Origin: Phytomonas francai
Taxonomy: Eukaryota > Euglenozoa > Kinetoplastea > Trypanosomatida > Trypanosomatidae
Direction of reading: 5' to 3'
NCBI GenBank assembly: GCA_001766655.1
Contig: MJCC01000009.1
Location: 352,526-416,525, forward strand
Length of the DNA stretch: 64,000 nt
Below are positions 40,722 to 48,448 of the stretch, piece by piece. How positions within the stretch are numbered: the stretch's first letter is position 1; each line of letters opens with the position of its first letter. A program made the position numbers and the translations under genes. A model generated the notes under the pieces. The model was not told the DNA's origin. It did not search any database and saw nothing but the letters and a program-made list of their open reading frames with translations.

Positions 40722-41318
40722 TCAATCACTTGATTGTGCAAAAATTTCTGAAAGACAAACCGGACACGAGCTATCTACTATAGCATCGTCTCCAACGTAA
40801 GGGAGTATTGCCTCTTTTAATTTTGGAAGCACGTCGAGTCCCTCTACAATTCGAGCAAATGCTATATGATAGGAATTCAGGTAACTAATCTCGTTTACAT
40901 CATCGGTCAAACATATAAAAAACTGTGATCCGTCAAATGAATTTGCTGATCTACATAGAGAAAGCACGCCTAAATAATGAGGTACCCGGCCAATCTCAGC
41001 TTCCACATCAGCCAGTGGGACCGCTTTCGGTTGTGGTGTAACCTCACCGGTTTGTATGCCTGTACTTGTGAAGCGCTTTATCGGGCAATTTTTATACAAA
41101 TACTGCTTGTTTTTTGACTTTTCAGTCGTATTGTGGAATGTACAATACTGTGTGAATAATTCACACGCTTTGGGTGCTTCGGTATTACAGAGCTCAATAA
41201 CCATAAGGCCAATTAATTCTGAACCAGAAAAAAAGTTCAAGATAAAGTTTCGCGTTCCTTGCTCTACTCTAGTAATGGGAACAGGCTTTATTTTGGGTAT
41301 CTGTTTCTTCATTGGCAT
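40722..41318 (-). CDS. Divergent cyclophilin-type peptidyl-prolyl isomerase
   Basis: The 198-residue protein has the cyclophilin core: LIGLMVIELCNTEAPKACELF (family GRhxhELxxxxxPKTxxNF), KNCPIKRF with the active-site Arg, GVLSLCRSANSFDGSQFFIC (family GhLSMANxGxNTNGSQFFI) and SYHIAFARIVEGLDVL (family xHVVFGxVhxGhxVh). The GGDF/Q strand is altered to IQTGEV and the binding-pocket Trp is not evident. It may have weak or no isomerase activity. An N-terminal extension (MPMKKQIPKIKPVPITR) is basic. The C-terminus has CPVCLSE, which is not a full zinc finger. Role unknown; divergent cyclophilins often act in protein complexes. Confidence 0.85.
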   Translation of the reverse strand: MPMKKQIPKIKPVPITRVEQGTRNFILNFFSGSELIGLMVIELCNTEAPKACELFTQYCTFHNTTEKSKNKQYLYKNCPIKRFTSTGIQTGEVTPQPKAVPLADVEAEIGRVPHYLGVLSLCRSANSFDGSQFFICLTDDVNEISYLNSYHIAFARIVEGLDVLPKLKEAILPYVGDDAIVDSSCPVCLSEIFAQSSD

Positions 41319-41549
41319 CTTGAAGCAACCTATACATATATATTGATCTTTCGCTCAAGAGACAAAAATATTAAAGGATTTTCTAAATATCTATTAGCAA
41401 GACCTCCGTGTTGCACATTATTTTGCAGAATAAAAAAGGATATAAATACGAATATATCACATTTATTATCTATATATAAATATATATATAATATATTAAA
41501 ATATTTGTACATTGATAATATCAAAGAGAAGGAAAGCATTTGAAATTTT

Positions 41550-42317
41550 TCAGTACCTTAAGGGATCTTCTAGCGGGTGATTGATTTCACAATCTCGAGT
41601 CAGCTGTGGAAACAGACATAAATTTTCTACAAATTCATCTAAAGTAAAAAATAAATTGCTCTTTTTGTATATTTCAAGAGAACTGATGCTTGGAAACAGA
41701 TTTGGAAAATTTATTCTGGCAATGTCTGAAGAGCTAGTTTTCTGAATGTCTCTTTGTTCGATATATTTGGCCCTTAGCTGTATTAAATTTAAGAAATCTG
41801 CTACGGCAGATTCGGAAATTTCTTCTTCAGATTTTTCTAAAACTTGAACCTCTTCTAGTGCCCTGGGAGGCGCTTTATCTATCTGTACCCACTCTTTTAT
41901 TGTTAACTTTTCTGTGTCGTCGTCAAAAAAAATAATAAAATTATTATTTATTAATTTTTTTGCCGAGTTTAAATAAGATAAATACGAATAGATGTTGTGA
42001 TCAGGGCCTTGTACTAGCTGGATAATATATTTTTCGTAATCTATCGCAATCCCAGCTAGTTGAGAATTTTCAGAGTCCTTTATAAATGGATTAACCGCAT
42101 CGGCCTTCATGAAGGATTCATCCAGAAGAGCTTTTAGAGATGTAAAAATTGGCTCATCATTGACTTTTTCACCACAAAGAAAAACAGTTGCTAAAAATGG
42201 ATTTGCTGGATCGGATACGCTTCCAAAATTTTTAACTATAACATCGTGAAGAGACTTTTGTATTTTTTGAACCGATTGAGAGTTTTTCCCTGAAGTCTGT
42301 GCATTTACCTCTTGCAT
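41550..42317 (-). CDS. BLUF-like domain protein, hypothetical, 255 aa
   Basis: Residues ~45-150 show a pattern close to BLUF-type ferredoxin folds: FLATVFLCGE as first strand, then LAGIAIDYEKYIIQLVQGPD (BLUF proteins have ITGxLLYxxxxFxQxLEG). The flavin-binding Tyr and Asn of true photoreceptors are not clearly present, so a light-sensing function is unlikely. The eukaryotic TEX47 family has a similar non-photoreceptor domain. The C-terminal third is helical (AVADFLNLIQLRAKYIEQRD). The gene is very AT-rich with many Asn and Lys codons. The family call is tentative. Confidence 0.5.
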   Translation of the reverse strand: MQEVNAQTSGKNSQSVQKIQKSLHDVIVKNFGSVSDPANPFLATVFLCGEKVNDEPIFTSLKALLDESFMKADAVNPFIKDSENSQLAGIAIDYEKYIIQLVQGPDHNIYSYLSYLNSAKKLINNNFIIFFDDDTEKLTIKEWVQIDKAPPRALEEVQVLEKSEEEISESAVADFLNLIQLRAKYIEQRDIQKTSSSDIARINFPNLFPSISSLEIYKKSNLFFTLDEFVENLCLFPQLTRDCEINHPLEDPLRY

Positions 42318-43351
42318 TTTCTCTTTAACTAGGATTGAAGGACAACTAAAAGGAAAAAATGATTTAAAAAAATAGGAGTAAGAATAAAAAAATTAAGGGA
42401 AAATATATATATTATAGTGACAATATTTTGATTTACCTAAATAAAATAATTCTTTCTCAAATATTTTTTAAATAAAATTAAATTATTAATATATAAATAT
42501 ATATAATAAATAAAATAAATAAAATACGAAATAAAAAATAATAGCAATAAATAAAAATGAAATACAAGAGAAATTTTGATGACAATGATCTGTTTCGATT
42601 TCACAGCATCTTCAAGAGCAAAATGACCTTGGTTTACCACCATGATAATAAAAAAAGGCAACCCACGATGCAACTACTCAAGCATCCTTAAAAAAATCGC
42701 TAATCATGGGTACCTTCCATTGAGCCCCGCGGCCCCCGAATCCAGTGAACTATGATTTTAGATTAATCTACGGGCTAGAAGCCCCACAAATTAAGGTAGA
42801 TTTTCTGGACAGTGGGGGAAGTCGCCACCCGCTAGCGGAACCACGCCCCAACATAAAAAGCAGAATGGTAAATGAAAATATGGTGCATACGACTGCCCCC
42901 TGGACCCCCCCCCTCCCCACAAGGAAGTTTGAGGATTTCTCATTCCACCAAAGTGCATTTTTTTTTTAATTTCAATACCACGGCGCCACCTGAAAAGGAC
43001 GCATCCTATGGCCAACAGCTACGATGTATAAAACATCCCCGCGCCAACCCACAATGTGTGGCAAAGACCGGTGGTCTAGGGCAACGGTCCCCAAAGACCG
43101 CAACCCAGGGAGAATCCCGTTAAAAAAACACCAAATATGTCATTGAAATCCCATTAGGGCGGCCAATTCCACGGTGGGATAAATGTCTTAAAAATTAAGC
43201 GTCTGCGTTTTATAAGTATATTAAGAAATGTAAAAATAGAAACGCATAAAATTAATCATGATATTATATTTTTAAAATAGCACCTCCTTGTTGCATTCCA
43301 TCTCAAAAAAGCCCCCCCCCCTCCCCTGCTCGAACCGACACGAAAAGGGCG
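42318..43351. other. Non-coding island before U6
   Basis: The stretch is AT-rich up to 42690 and GC-rich with C runs from about 42700 to 43160. Minus-strand T runs (possible Pol III stops) occur at 42688-42694 and 43029-43032, and a plus-strand T run at 42959-42968. A C run lies at 43310-43320. No protein gene was seen. Confidence 0.55.
43033..43120. ncRNA. Candidate structured RNA, four tandem hairpins
   Basis: Four short hairpins follow each other: 43049-43053 with 43057-43061 (5 bp, 3-nt loop), 43065-43069 with 43073-43077 (5 bp), 43085-43089 with 43096-43100 (5 bp) and 43108-43111 with 43115-43118 (4 bp). On the minus strand TTTT follows at 43032-43029. The strand is not certain and no family was recognised. 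The density of hairpins and the closeness to U6 suggest a further small RNA gene. Confidence 0.3.
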
Positions 43352-43452
43352 AAAAGCTATATCTCTCGAAGATTGACATCGGCCTTGCGCAGGGAGAATG
43401 CTAATCTTGTCTGTTGAAGTTCCAGGTTGTGGATGTCCCCCGAAGGGGCTCC
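43352..43452 (-). ncRNA. U6: U6 spliceosomal snRNA
   Basis: The minus strand from 43452 reads GGAGCCCCTTCGGGGGACAT, a 5' stem-loop like that of trypanosomatid U6. It continues into CAACAGACAAGATTAGCA, CCCTGCGCAAGG (pairs with U4), GATGTCAATCTTCGAGAGAT and ends with ATAGCTTTT, the Pol III stop at 43355-43352. The AGC triad and the internal stem-loop are present. The near-universal ACAGAGA box reads ACAGACA here (one G to C). Upstream, 96 nt away and divergent, is tRNA-Gln, the kinetoplastid arrangement in which tRNA A and B boxes act as the U6 promoter. U6 forms the catalytic core for trans- and cis-splicing. Confidence 0.95.
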
Positions 43453-43548
43453 ATCCAAGCTTCTGCATATCCCGCATTTCTTAGGGAAATTATGATATAA
43501 AGGTTAAATTATACATTATTATCAAGAATATTTTCCAAAGACCACGAG
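43453..43548. promoter_or_regulatory. Divergent Pol III promoter spacer of U6/tRNA-Gln
   Basis: A 96-nt spacer separates the U6 5' end from the tRNA 5' end. In kinetoplastids U6 transcription needs the A and B boxes of the divergent companion tRNA at about this distance; the tRNA here has a perfect B box (GGTTCGAGTCC, 43599-43609). That the spacer works this way is inference from the family arrangement. Confidence 0.7.
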
Positions 43549-43620
43549 GCTCCCATAGTGTAGCGGTTATCACCTCGGACTCTGAATCCGATAACCCTGG
43601 TTCGAGTCCAGGTGGGAGTG
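43549..43620 (+). tRNA. tRNA-Gln, anticodon CTG
   Basis: A full cloverleaf on the plus strand, the only plus-strand gene in the window. The acceptor stem is 43549-43555 with 43613-43619 (first pair G-T), the discriminator is G43620. The anticodon arm TCGGA-CTCTGAA-TCCGA has anticodon CTG at 43582-43584, reading Gln codon CAG. The T arm is CCTGG-TTCGAGT-CCAGG. Box B is GGTTCGAGTCC. Six T at 43622-43627 terminate transcription. No intron. It lies head-to-head with U6. Confidence 0.96.
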
Positions 43621-43937
43621 GTTTTTTCATCACCCTCCCCTTTGGGGAAGAGCTAAAAACGGTCGCCGCGGGAGTTGCACCCGCACGAAACAGGAATCGT
43701 ATTCGACCAAGCAACCGGCCGGGTGCCTGCCCCCAACGAAGGGGGTGACGGTGCCTCTGATCCTTGGTGTGAAAACCTAAAGCAAAGGAAAAGAAGCTGG
43801 AATTTTAAAACCATAAACTATTGCTTTTCCCTCTTGTGTTAATTCACTTATTGCTAACATTTGGTGATTGTCTTTTTTGTTAGGAATCGTGTAAAAGTGA
43901 TTAACTAGCATTAGCCCTCTTTCTTTTGTGATAGACG
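43621..43937. other. Spacer after tRNA-Gln
   Basis: About 315 bases holding the tRNA terminator, the tRNA-like element and a further hairpin at 43729-43745 (GCCCCC with GGGGGT). No supported ORF; a short frame at 43777-43974 overlaps the methyltransferase 3' end. Confidence 0.5.
43655..43716 (-). ncRNA. Candidate tRNA-like element, D-arm not evident
   Basis: On the minus strand GGTTGCT (43716-43710) can pair with GGCGACC (43667-43661), with two G-T pairs. A T-arm-like hairpin GCGGG-TGCAACT-CCCGC lies at 43684-43668, followed by a discriminator-like G at 43660 and TTTTT (43659-43655). Only 25 nt separate the acceptor from the T arm, too few for both D and anticodon arms. Box B is 9/11. It could be a degenerate tRNA, an internal promoter relic or another small RNA. 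Confidence 0.3.
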
Positions 43938-45200
43938 CTACGTTAAGTGAGGTACTTCCTCGGGCCTGGCCCACGAAGGGACGTTATTTTCTCCGCTCGC
44001 ATGGGACTCCCCAGTTATGGTAAAGCACCCCATAAAATGAGCCTCTGCGTCAGGCCTAAAAAGGTTGAGAAGAATTGAACCAGAAACGGTTACGTTGTGG
44101 GAATCGACGATCGTATTGGGCAGTGGAAGTGTCAGCAGTTGGTATGGCGAACTCCACACGCCATGGTCCAACCCACGCAGGCCCTCCGACTCAGAGCCGA
44201 GGATCAACATTGGCCCTAAAACACCCGATGGGGTAAATGATGCAGACACGGCATCGCGCTCACGGTGCCTCTGTCGAGCATTGTAGGTGTGAAACTGTTT
44301 AGCGACCTCAAACGCCTGCTCCACCTCTTGCGAGGGGACTGCGAGGAGAGGCAAAAGATGGTGCTGTAGCGCAATCCTGCTCAAGAGCGAAACACACGAG
44401 GCGGTATCAGGCATTTCGAAGAGCTGAAGGCTGGGCGAATAGGCCGTACCCTCGCTCGCGCGGACCACCTTTTCCTGGAATGGATCAACGCAGTTCACTA
44501 GGAGCACACTATCATAGCTGAGATCCACCGCGGCGCGCAGGAGCATTCCAACGTTGCTTGGAATCCGGAGCCCCACGAGTACAAGCATGGAGCGGATGGG
44601 CTTAGTTTCCCCTCCATCACACGACGATGACGCAGTGGTGGTATTCCCCGCCTCCGAAAAGTCCTCTCCGACCGTGTTTTCCTTCGGAAAAAGTGAGACG
44701 GCAGGGCTTAGCTGCGAGGGATACCACGGGAACTCGGCCGCGTACCCGTCGCTGTACTCCGCGCTAAGCAAATGTTTCTTGACTTCCACCGAAGGGCAAC
44801 GGACAATAAAGGACGGCAGGTGCGCTTCTAGGCACCATGGCGGCACCGCAGGCTCCGTGTTAGGCACATACACAACGTTTGGCTGAACATGGTAATCCCA
44901 CCAGATGCGGCGAATCGCCTTGGCTCCACCCACAACACAAACACCCTGTGAGCGCCGAGCATGCTTGTTGCCGCGCGCTACCACAGAAGAATTCCACAGC
45001 GACCGCGCCCTCACAACCTGATCCGTCATTGGAATCGCGATGCTCGCATCCAAATCCTGAAAAACAACAGGCTTTTGAAGCCTCTTCTGCAGTGAGGTCA
45101 AGTTCGCCCGTAGGGCCTTCGCTTCGGCGTTGAGGTCAGTCAGGAACGCCTTTGGGTGGATCGTGCGCGATCGCAGGAACAATCTAACACAAGAAAACAT
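43938..45200 (-). CDS. SpoU/TrmH-family RNA 2'-O-methyltransferase
   Basis: The 420-residue protein starts at ATG 45200 (MFSCVRLFLRSRTIHPKAFL), a mitochondrial-type presequence. The frame continues to 45320 but there crosses a pyrimidine tract and AG. The three SPOUT motifs lie in the C-terminal half: motif 1 LVGLRIPSNVGMLLRAAVDL (Asn and Arg of the catalytic centre), motif 2 MLILGSESEGLRGL and motif 3 LTLPLPNTIVDSHNVTVSGS (SAM-binding knot). It should methylate a ribose of rRNA or tRNA, likely in the mitochondrion. The N-terminal ~200 residues are family-unassigned. Motif 3 has DSHNVTVSGS where the family usually has SLNVSVAAG, a modest change. Confidence 0.9.
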   Translation of the reverse strand: MFSCVRLFLRSRTIHPKAFLTDLNAEAKALRANLTSLQKRLQKPVVFQDLDASIAIPMTDQVVRARSLWNSSVVARGNKHARRSQGVCVVGGAKAIRRIWWDYHVQPNVVYVPNTEPAVPPWCLEAHLPSFIVRCPSVEVKKHLLSAEYSDGYAAEFPWYPSQLSPAVSLFPKENTVGEDFSEAGNTTTASSSCDGGETKPIRSMLVLVGLRIPSNVGMLLRAAVDLSYDSVLLVNCVDPFQEKVVRASEGTAYSPSLQLFEMPDTASCVSLLSRIALQHHLLPLLAVPSQEVEQAFEVAKQFHTYNARQRHRERDAVSASFTPSGVLGPMLILGSESEGLRGLDHGVWSSPYQLLTLPLPNTIVDSHNVTVSGSILLNLFRPDAEAHFMGCFTITGESHASGENNVPSWARPEEVPHLT

Positions 45201-45524
45201 TACTGTACAGAAACTTGCCCTCTTTTCCCCTATCGATACTTCAGTGTATGTGTGGAACAAAAAAAAATCAAGAGGAGGGAAACATTTCACCATGATGGAA
45301 ATAGAAACCGAAACTTTCATTTTTGGTGGTTATAGGGTTGTAGATATGCATGGGTCTACTTGCGATGCGCTAGGTGGCAACCCCATCCCACATATATAGT
45401 CCTTCCAACACATGTGTATGTGTGGATGGGTGGGTTCAAAAGAAAGATGCAATATACTGATTTGTACACAGCACCTCTCTTGCCTGCATAGTAAATTTAC
45501 CTCCGTGAGACGTGCGACTTCTCG
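45201..45524. other. Intergenic region, no gene seen
   Basis: About 320 bases containing the minus-strand pyrimidine tract (near 45230-45285) and AG for the methyltransferase gene. Confidence 0.55.
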
Positions 45525-46340
45525 CTACCTAATGTTGGGATTCGAGCGGAAACTCCTGCTCCACCCACCTGTAGCTGAACCAGCACGTGATAGGCGCACA
45601 TCCTCCATCCCGTCGCTTTCACGATCCAGCGCCTCGCGCAATTCTCGTGGAAGGACGTCAAAGGTGAAGTTATCCCACTCACTCTGTTTACCCGTGCGAA
45701 TGTTTTCCTCCTTAGCTTCGGCTACCATACGACGCCGCTGCATGCGACGCTTCCGCTCCTGACCCTGCTGGATGACCTGCTGAAGCGTGAGGTCCGGGCG
45801 AAACTCCTTTTTCTCACGGCTCATGCGTGAGACGAGGTAGTCCGCGCGATGGTGCCACTGTAAATAGGTTTCTTGCAGGAACTTCTGCGTCTTGTTCTGG
45901 TCTTCGGTGAGGAGCCAACAGAAGTCCCCCTTGGCGCGCTCATTGACGCGCTTTTCGAGCTCTGGGCTCCACTGAAACGAGGACTTACTCGTCCCACCCT
46001 TAGAATGGTTTCTCAAACCGCATCGCAGACGCTCCTCATCGTTCATGTAACTAGCAAGAATTTCTGCCTGAGGTGTGGGAGGTAGTGTGAAATAGAGCTC
46101 TGTAAAAAACCAATCGACACGAGGAATACATTGTAGCTCATCAGCGAGGGACATGACTTTTCCCAAAAACACATACTGAGCCCCATGGTTTAGAAAATCA
46201 AAAAGCTTTGCGACCCGCAACTCTTCACCCTCCGGCACGGCAGAGCTCGGAACGAGGAACCATCCGGAAGGCGCTGACCTCCAACAGGAAGGCGTCAACG
46301 CTACAATACTATTTCGTCTCCAACAAGATGCGCGCAACAT
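45525..46340 (-). CDS. Hypothetical mitochondrial-type protein, 271 aa
   Basis: The start is ATG 46340; the eight codons upstream in the same frame begin with TTG. The N-terminus MLRASCWRRNSIVALTPSCW is rich in Arg and Ser and lacks acidic residues, like a mitochondrial presequence. The rest is mixed helix, with an aromatic segment (RVDWFFTELYFTLPPTPQAE) and a strongly basic helix (GQERKRRMQRRRMVAEAKEE). Such layouts are common in kinetoplastid mitoribosomal or RNA-editing accessory proteins, but no family is recognised. Confidence 0.75.
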   Translation of the reverse strand: MLRASCWRRNSIVALTPSCWRSAPSGWFLVPSSAVPEGEELRVAKLFDFLNHGAQYVFLGKVMSLADELQCIPRVDWFFTELYFTLPPTPQAEILASYMNDEERLRCGLRNHSKGGTSKSSFQWSPELEKRVNERAKGDFCWLLTEDQNKTQKFLQETYLQWHHRADYLVSRMSREKKEFRPDLTLQQVIQQGQERKRRMQRRRMVAEAKEENIRTGKQSEWDNFTFDVLPRELREALDRESDGMEDVRLSRAGSATGGWSRSFRSNPNIR

Positions 46341-46674
46341 GGGTGCACTATATATGGCAATCAACCCTAAACCTTTGCCTCTTATACTTCCCTAAAAGAC
46401 AAATAAAACTCAATCATTAAGAGAAAAGGCCATCACAAGGTCTACTTGCCAAATATTTTCAGAGCGCCCCCCCCCCCCCCCCCCCCCCCATGGAAAGTTT
46501 GCTTCATTTGTCAAGGAAAATGCGAAGGATGTGAAAAAGGGTATAAGGGGCACGTGACTTTATTCCTTTTAATTGGAAGGGAGGGGGGGGGGAGATGCAG
46601 AGGCAAGGTACTTCCAGCTGACCTATTCTCTCCCTCATCCCCCCCTCGCACATACACCCACAACTACTGGGGCG
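46341..46674. other. Intergenic region with poly-C run
   Basis: About 330 bases with a 23-C run at 46467-46489 and a short G run near 46582. No ORF supported. Confidence 0.6.
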
Positions 46675-47973
46675 CTACTGCAAGGCAATACAACAAGGGC
46701 AAAGCCCCAATGTCTCCTTCACAAAGACGTGGCATGTACCACACCGCACGCTCGAGCAGGCCTCACACACCCAGGCCCCGTCCTCCGTCTGCTCCACCAC
46801 GTCAGCGCACAGGTGGCAAAAAACGGCCCCCCCTATTTTCTCCGCCTTTCCCTCCCTTGTGTCCTTGGCGATCTCTTCGTCAAGGAGGGCCGCCGTCTTT
46901 TTAGGCGGAGCCTCAGCGGGGCCCCCTTCCCCCCGTGGCGAAGGAAACTGCCCTGGACGAAGCGGACGATACGGCGGGACGAGATGGTTGTGGGCGACGA
47001 ACGTGGAAAAGATCATCCCAACGTTGCACAGGAGCAGCTTGCAGAGCGGGCATGTGGACGGAATGGTGGTTTGGATGAAGTGGCATTGCGGGCATGCCAG
47101 GTAGGTCTCCGTGTGGGTGGAAGCGGCGGCACCTTTTTTCGCAGGTCTTTCCAAAAGTATGGGGAAGCCAATGGGAACCATGGCAATCTGACCCCTCTCC
47201 TCTGCGCCGTTGTGGTTGGTTCCCTGCTGGTTACCTTTCCGGTCGCCCTCTCTTCGTTTATCGTGATCAGCATCGGCGGCGCTGCCGGGCTGCGCGAGGC
47301 GTAGGGTGTACCCCAGGCGTGGACGGTGCCCGCCGTCCTCTGCTTCCTCCGTGTACCCACCGCTCACCGCAAGTTGATGTAAAATGCTCAAAAGGTGATC
47401 AAACCGCAAGGGACAGTACAGCTCCCCGCCAGTTTCCCGCGCACACACACTATACACGTGCACAGAGCCGTGGAAGGTGATGACGTCGATCTGAATGTGA
47501 AACTTTCGAAAGGTCGCGATGACGCGAAACACATCGGTCGGGTCGATCGACGTTATGGATGCGGTTACCAGGAGCACGTGCAGTCGCACCGCCTGTGGCC
47601 GCCGCCTCCGGGAGGCCGACGGCGACGTGTCCGCAGCAGACCGCTTCTCCGCAAACTTTTTCAGGTCCACAAGCTCGCTTAAGGTCATCCGCAGGCCATT
47701 TTCCAGCGAGGTGGTCCCTGAACCACCGTACAGAAAGTAATCCCGCTCTAATTTCTCAACAATCTCGTTCGCACTTGCGGTGCAGGAGCACAGCCGACGG
47801 CTGATGCCATCGCGCATCACCACGGCACCGATCGTGGCGAGTGGTGTTGAGTCTAGATATTCCGAGATGAACTGCATGAGTGGACGGCGAAGAGCTAAAA
47901 GGTAAGAAGGGAGGTAATCCGAAGAGCTGTTCATAGCCTCGCTCCCATCTAGAAGCAAAACTGTCCGTAGCAT
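46675..47973 (-). CDS. SSL1: TFIIH core subunit p44/SSL1
   Basis: The 432-residue protein starts with a von Willebrand A-type domain (VLLLDGSEAMNSSSDYLPS, IGAVVMRDGISRRLCSCTAS, SLENGLRMTLSEL, LHVLLVTASITSIDPTDVF, FHIQIDVITFHGSVHVYSVC) as in Ssl1. The C-terminal part holds Cys-rich zinc sites: CPQCHFIQTTIPSTCPLC, then CHLCADVV, CEACSSVRC, CHVF and CPCC, the p44-type C4/RING region. p44 stimulates the XPD helicase in TFIIH, which in trypanosomes serves spliced-leader RNA transcription and repair. A charged, Lys/Arg/Gly-rich insert separates the vWA domain from the zinc sites. No nearby gene is functionally linked. Confidence 0.92.
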   Translation of the reverse strand: MLRTVLLLDGSEAMNSSSDYLPSYLLALRRPLMQFISEYLDSTPLATIGAVVMRDGISRRLCSCTASANEIVEKLERDYFLYGGSGTTSLENGLRMTLSELVDLKKFAEKRSAADTSPSASRRRRPQAVRLHVLLVTASITSIDPTDVFRVIATFRKFHIQIDVITFHGSVHVYSVCARETGGELYCPLRFDHLLSILHQLAVSGGYTEEAEDGGHRPRLGYTLRLAQPGSAADADHDKRREGDRKGNQQGTNHNGAEERGQIAMVPIGFPILLERPAKKGAAASTHTETYLACPQCHFIQTTIPSTCPLCKLLLCNVGMIFSTFVAHNHLVPPYRPLRPGQFPSPRGEGGPAEAPPKKTAALLDEEIAKDTREGKAEKIGGAVFCHLCADVVEQTEDGAWVCEACSSVRCGTCHVFVKETLGLCPCCIALQ

Positions 47974-48448
47974 AGGAACTTTTTTTTTTTGGGATAAAGT
48001 TAAAATAGGGAAAAATGTATTTTAAAATTACAAAACTCATAAAATAATAATAATAATAATAATATACATGTGAACGAAAAAAAAAACTGAACGAAAGTTC
48101 AGAATTTTACATTAAAAGATGACCCGCACTATTTCATCGGGTTTCATTTTAGGTGGGGAGGATGAATATGAGCCCATACCTATCAAAACGCTAATGATTT
48201 CTACTAAAATACACCTCAAACCTTTTGCCATAAAGAGATCATGGAACAAAAAAGGGGCAATATAAAAGTATCGGAGCTCTAAATACACCCTGGTGGTTGG
48301 ACTTTTCTTTTTACAGCTTGTCCCTTATCACCGAAACTGTAAGCCACTTTTGTTGTCGCATACCACGCTTCCAAGTCGATCGCCATGCCCCTTTCTAGAG
48401 CGCAAACCCAGAAAGCATGCATACACGGTATAATTTCAACACCATCCT
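47974..48448. other. Intergenic region with AAT microsatellite
   Basis: About 475 bases. An ATA/ATAATA simple repeat lies at about 48040-48063 and a purine tract just upstream of the p44 start. No gene seen. Confidence 0.55.

Noticed and set aside
43658..43732. Full tRNA (including tRNA-Sec) at the tRNA-like element
   Set aside because: Too few bases for D and anticodon arms, and no consistent 9-bp acceptor or long variable arm could be drawn.
46573..47304. Plus-strand ORF of 243 codons opposite TFIIH p44
   Set aside because: No domain pattern; the minus strand encodes the vWA and zinc sites of p44.
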